DNA from: JBDGYW01 sp964518955
Lineage (GTDB): Bacteria; Gemmatimonadota; Gemmatimonadetes; Gemmatimonadales; GWC2-71-9
NCBI GenBank assembly: GCA_964518955.1
Contig: CAZFHS010000001.1
Coordinates: forward strand, 62,001-126,000
DNA: 64,000 bases
Direction: 5' to 3'
Below are positions 62,544 through 64,000 of the stretch, piece after piece. Both the position numbers and the translations under genes were made by a program. The notes beneath the pieces were generated by a model, which worked only from the letters and a program-made list of their open reading frames with translations, had not been told where the DNA came from and ran no database searches. Within the stretch, counting starts at the first letter, position 1; the number at the start of each line of letters is the position of its first letter.

Positions 62544-64000
62544 CTAATCGCCCCTCACCACCGCCTCCGCTTCAATCTCAACGAGATTCTGGTCTCCCAC
62601 GAGTGGCGCCTGAACCAACGTGTTCACCGGCAGGATATGCCCAAATCTGGTGCCGTGCGCCCTGGCTACCGACTCCCAATCGGCAATATTCCGCACGAAT
62701 ACGCGCGTTCGCACAACATCCTCCAGCCGCCCACCCAACGACAAAATGGCACCTTCGATTTTGTCGATAACAAAATGGGCCTGTGCGGCAGCGTCAGTTC
62801 CGCCGATCGTCCGATTTTCATGGGTTGCAGTTGTTCCGGAGACTGAAATTCGATCGCCTGCACGGACGGCGCGGCAATACCCGGCCAAATCTTCCCACGG
62901 CGTCCCGCTTTGGACTCTCGCCCTGCCATCCGCGCTTTGTTCCGCGGAGTATGGCGCAGGCAACGATTCGATGTGATGACTCAAGTCGCCACTCGCGGTC
63001 AAAAACGGGGGTTTGCGGTACTCGTCGCCGCAGTCGCCTGGAATCGGTCGCAGCGAGCCCAAGTTTTCGGCGATTTCGGCTCGACTCTCTTCATCAAACT
63101 CGAAGTCGAAGACGCGCAGATTGTCTGCGATGTGCTCTGCTTTTCCTAGTCTTGCACCGATTATCACGCCGCCCACAGCCGGCTGGTCGAGGATCGCTCT
63201 ACAGGCTACGTTGGCAACCGACACTTGCTGCCGCTCTGCCGCCCTGTGCATCGTCTGCAACAGCCCCTGCAGTTTATCCCACCCACCGGCCTCTCTAATG
63301 AACCGTCCGTATTTCATCTCTGACCAAGTGTCCAGTTTTCCCCAATCGGGTTCCGGTTTCCCAAGCCAACGCTCCGTCAGGAATCCACCGGCAATGGCGC
63401 CAAACGCCAGCAGCTTCACGCCATGCTGCGCGCACAGCTCCAACATGCTTGCAGCTGCTCGTTGGTCCAGAAGCGAGAAACAGACCTGATTGGACACAAC
63501 TTCGATTCCGCTCATCAACACAACTCGCAGGTGTGCCGCGTCGAAGTTGGTCAGGCCAAGGTGGCTGATATGCCCTTCATCTCGCAGTTCCTGCATCCAA
63601 AACAGGCAATCCAACCAGGATGGGTCTGGGTAATGCCATGCGTGAAACTGTAGGAGGTCGATGCGGTCGGCCTGCATCCGGTCTAGCGAACGCTGGACAG
63701 CAGCACGCACTTCTTCCCGTTTGATTCGCCCCGGTTTCGGCACCCACTTCGTGCAAAACTCGGCCGAACCCGCTCCGTATTCGTTCAGGTACGCACCTGC
63801 GATCTCTTCGGCGGAACCGTAGTGGTCGGCCATGTCGAAAGTCGTGAAACCAGCCTTTACATATGGGACCATTTCCGCTGCAGCGGCTACCGCATCCACC
63901 TTCCCGCCATCCCGCTCCATGTCAGCAATCTGCCAGAGACCAGTAAGAACCCTGGAGATCGAGAATTGGGGCGCCAGTTTGCACCGCTCAACCGATATCG
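62544..64000 (-). CDS. Aldo/keto reductase fused to a C-terminal RidA domain, 5' end outside window
   Basis: At least 485 residues; the frame is open from the right edge (ISRVLTGLWQIADMERDGGKVD), so ATG 63920 is internal. Residues to about 310 of the visible part are an aldo/keto reductase: DMADHYGSAEEIAGA with the catalytic Asp-Tyr, EFCTKWVPKPG with the Lys, FHAWHYPDP with the His. The C-terminal 120 residues are a RidA/YjgF domain (GYCRAVRAGDRISVSGTTA; HFVIDKIEGAILSLGGRLEDVVRTRVFVRNI; VEIEAEAVV). The reductase uses NADPH on aldehydes; RidA deaminates imines. The fusion suggests linked steps on one substrate. Confidence 0.9.
   Translation of the reverse strand, partial: ISVERCKLAPQFSISRVLTGLWQIADMERDGGKVDAVAAAAEMVPYVKAGFTTFDMADHYGSAEEIAGAYLNEYGAGSAEFCTKWVPKPGRIKREEVRAAVQRSLDRMQADRIDLLQFHAWHYPDPSWLDCLFWMQELRDEGHISHLGLTNFDAAHLRVVLMSGIEVVSNQVCFSLLDQRAAASMLELCAQHGVKLLAFGAIAGGFLTERWLGKPEPDWGKLDTWSEMKYGRFIREAGGWDKLQGLLQTMHRAAERQQVSVANVACRAILDQPAVGGVIIGARLGKAEHIADNLRVFDFEFDEESRAEIAENLGSLRPIPGDCGDEYRKPPFLTASGDLSHHIESLPAPYSAEQSADGRARVQSGTPWEDLAGYCRAVRAGDRISVSGTTATHENRTIGGTDAAAQAHFVIDKIEGAILSLGGRLEDVVRTRVFVRNIADWESVARAHGTRFGHILPVNTLVQAPLVGDQNLVEIEAEAVVRGD

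Noticed and set aside
1..64000. CRISPR array
   Set aside because: No regularly spaced identical repeats of about 28-37 bases exist; the intergenic repeats are shorter, degenerate and unspaced.
1..64000. tRNA or rRNA genes and mobile elements
   Set aside because: No T-loop GGTTCGAATCC-type core with a cloverleaf was seen, and no transposase, integrase or phage-like product.

Overview
The window reads as chromosomal DNA of a Gram-negative, protein-degrading heterotroph. About 40 genes are densely packed on both strands, and GC is moderately high by eye. Many products carry Sec, Tat or lipoprotein signals, and there is a TonB-dependent receptor plus a DUF5916 outer-membrane protein. The mix of very large BNR/sortilin-like proteins, S9, M14, M16 and M20 peptidases, class C beta-lactamase-like hydrolases, a sulfatase, phytanoyl-CoA dioxygenase-like and Gfo/Idh/MocA enzymes is typical of marine or sediment Gemmatimonadota and related phyla. 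That assignment is inferred from gene content only. No tRNA, rRNA, CRISPR array, transposase or phage gene was seen.

Layout. 1-8031 (minus): S9 peptidase cut by the left edge, BNR-repeat protein, M20 peptidase, glycosyltransferase. 8120-11768 (plus): translationally coupled sodium:solute symporter, FAD oxidoreductase and two-cluster ferredoxin. 11794-16695: sulfatase, cold-shock protein, beta-lactamase-like hydrolase with TPR, TPR/PD40 lipoprotein. 16889-18351: two-subunit UxaA/SuyAB-like lyase. 18501-24493: M14 peptidase, cupin plus Tat-exported epimerase, acetyl-CoA synthetase, and a peroxiredoxin with an in-frame UGA at its peroxidatic position. 24494-33382: PhyH, S9 peptidase, a Big-1/Ig-like lipoprotein gene broken by an in-frame TGA, rsmD, a molybdopterin oxidoreductase. 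33547-46201: serine hydrolase, gmhA, lipoprotein plus TonB receptor plus DUF5916, a 1414-residue M14 protein, type IV pilin, membrane protein. 46421-56381: second BNR protein, dienelactone hydrolase, sulfatase-maturating radical SAM enzyme, M16 peptidase, third serine hydrolase. 56560-60250: malonate operon (Gfo-matB-madL-madM). 60632-64000: GEMM-class riboswitch with an orphan small gene, LEA-like lipoprotein, fxsA, and an aldo/keto reductase-RidA fusion cut by the right edge.

How the genes fit together. Exported peptidases and BNR proteins with outer-membrane uptake suggest scavenging of peptides. The Cys-type sulfatase (11794-13290) needs a maturase, and a candidate lies at 50625-51881. 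Malonate import (MadLM) plus MatB would give malonyl-CoA; acetyl-CoA synthetase feeds the same pool.

The strongest unusual signals are four. (1) The peroxiredoxin at 23912-24493 has TGA exactly where the catalytic cysteine belongs, followed by a 7-bp hairpin at SECIS distance, so it is very probably a secreted selenoprotein. (2) A GEMM-I riboswitch at about 60632-60703 has A at the position that distinguishes cGAMP-type from c-di-GMP-type members, and it controls an unknown 129-residue protein. (3) A family of intergenic degenerate repeats folds into hairpins. (4) One ferredoxin has Asp replacing a cluster cysteine.
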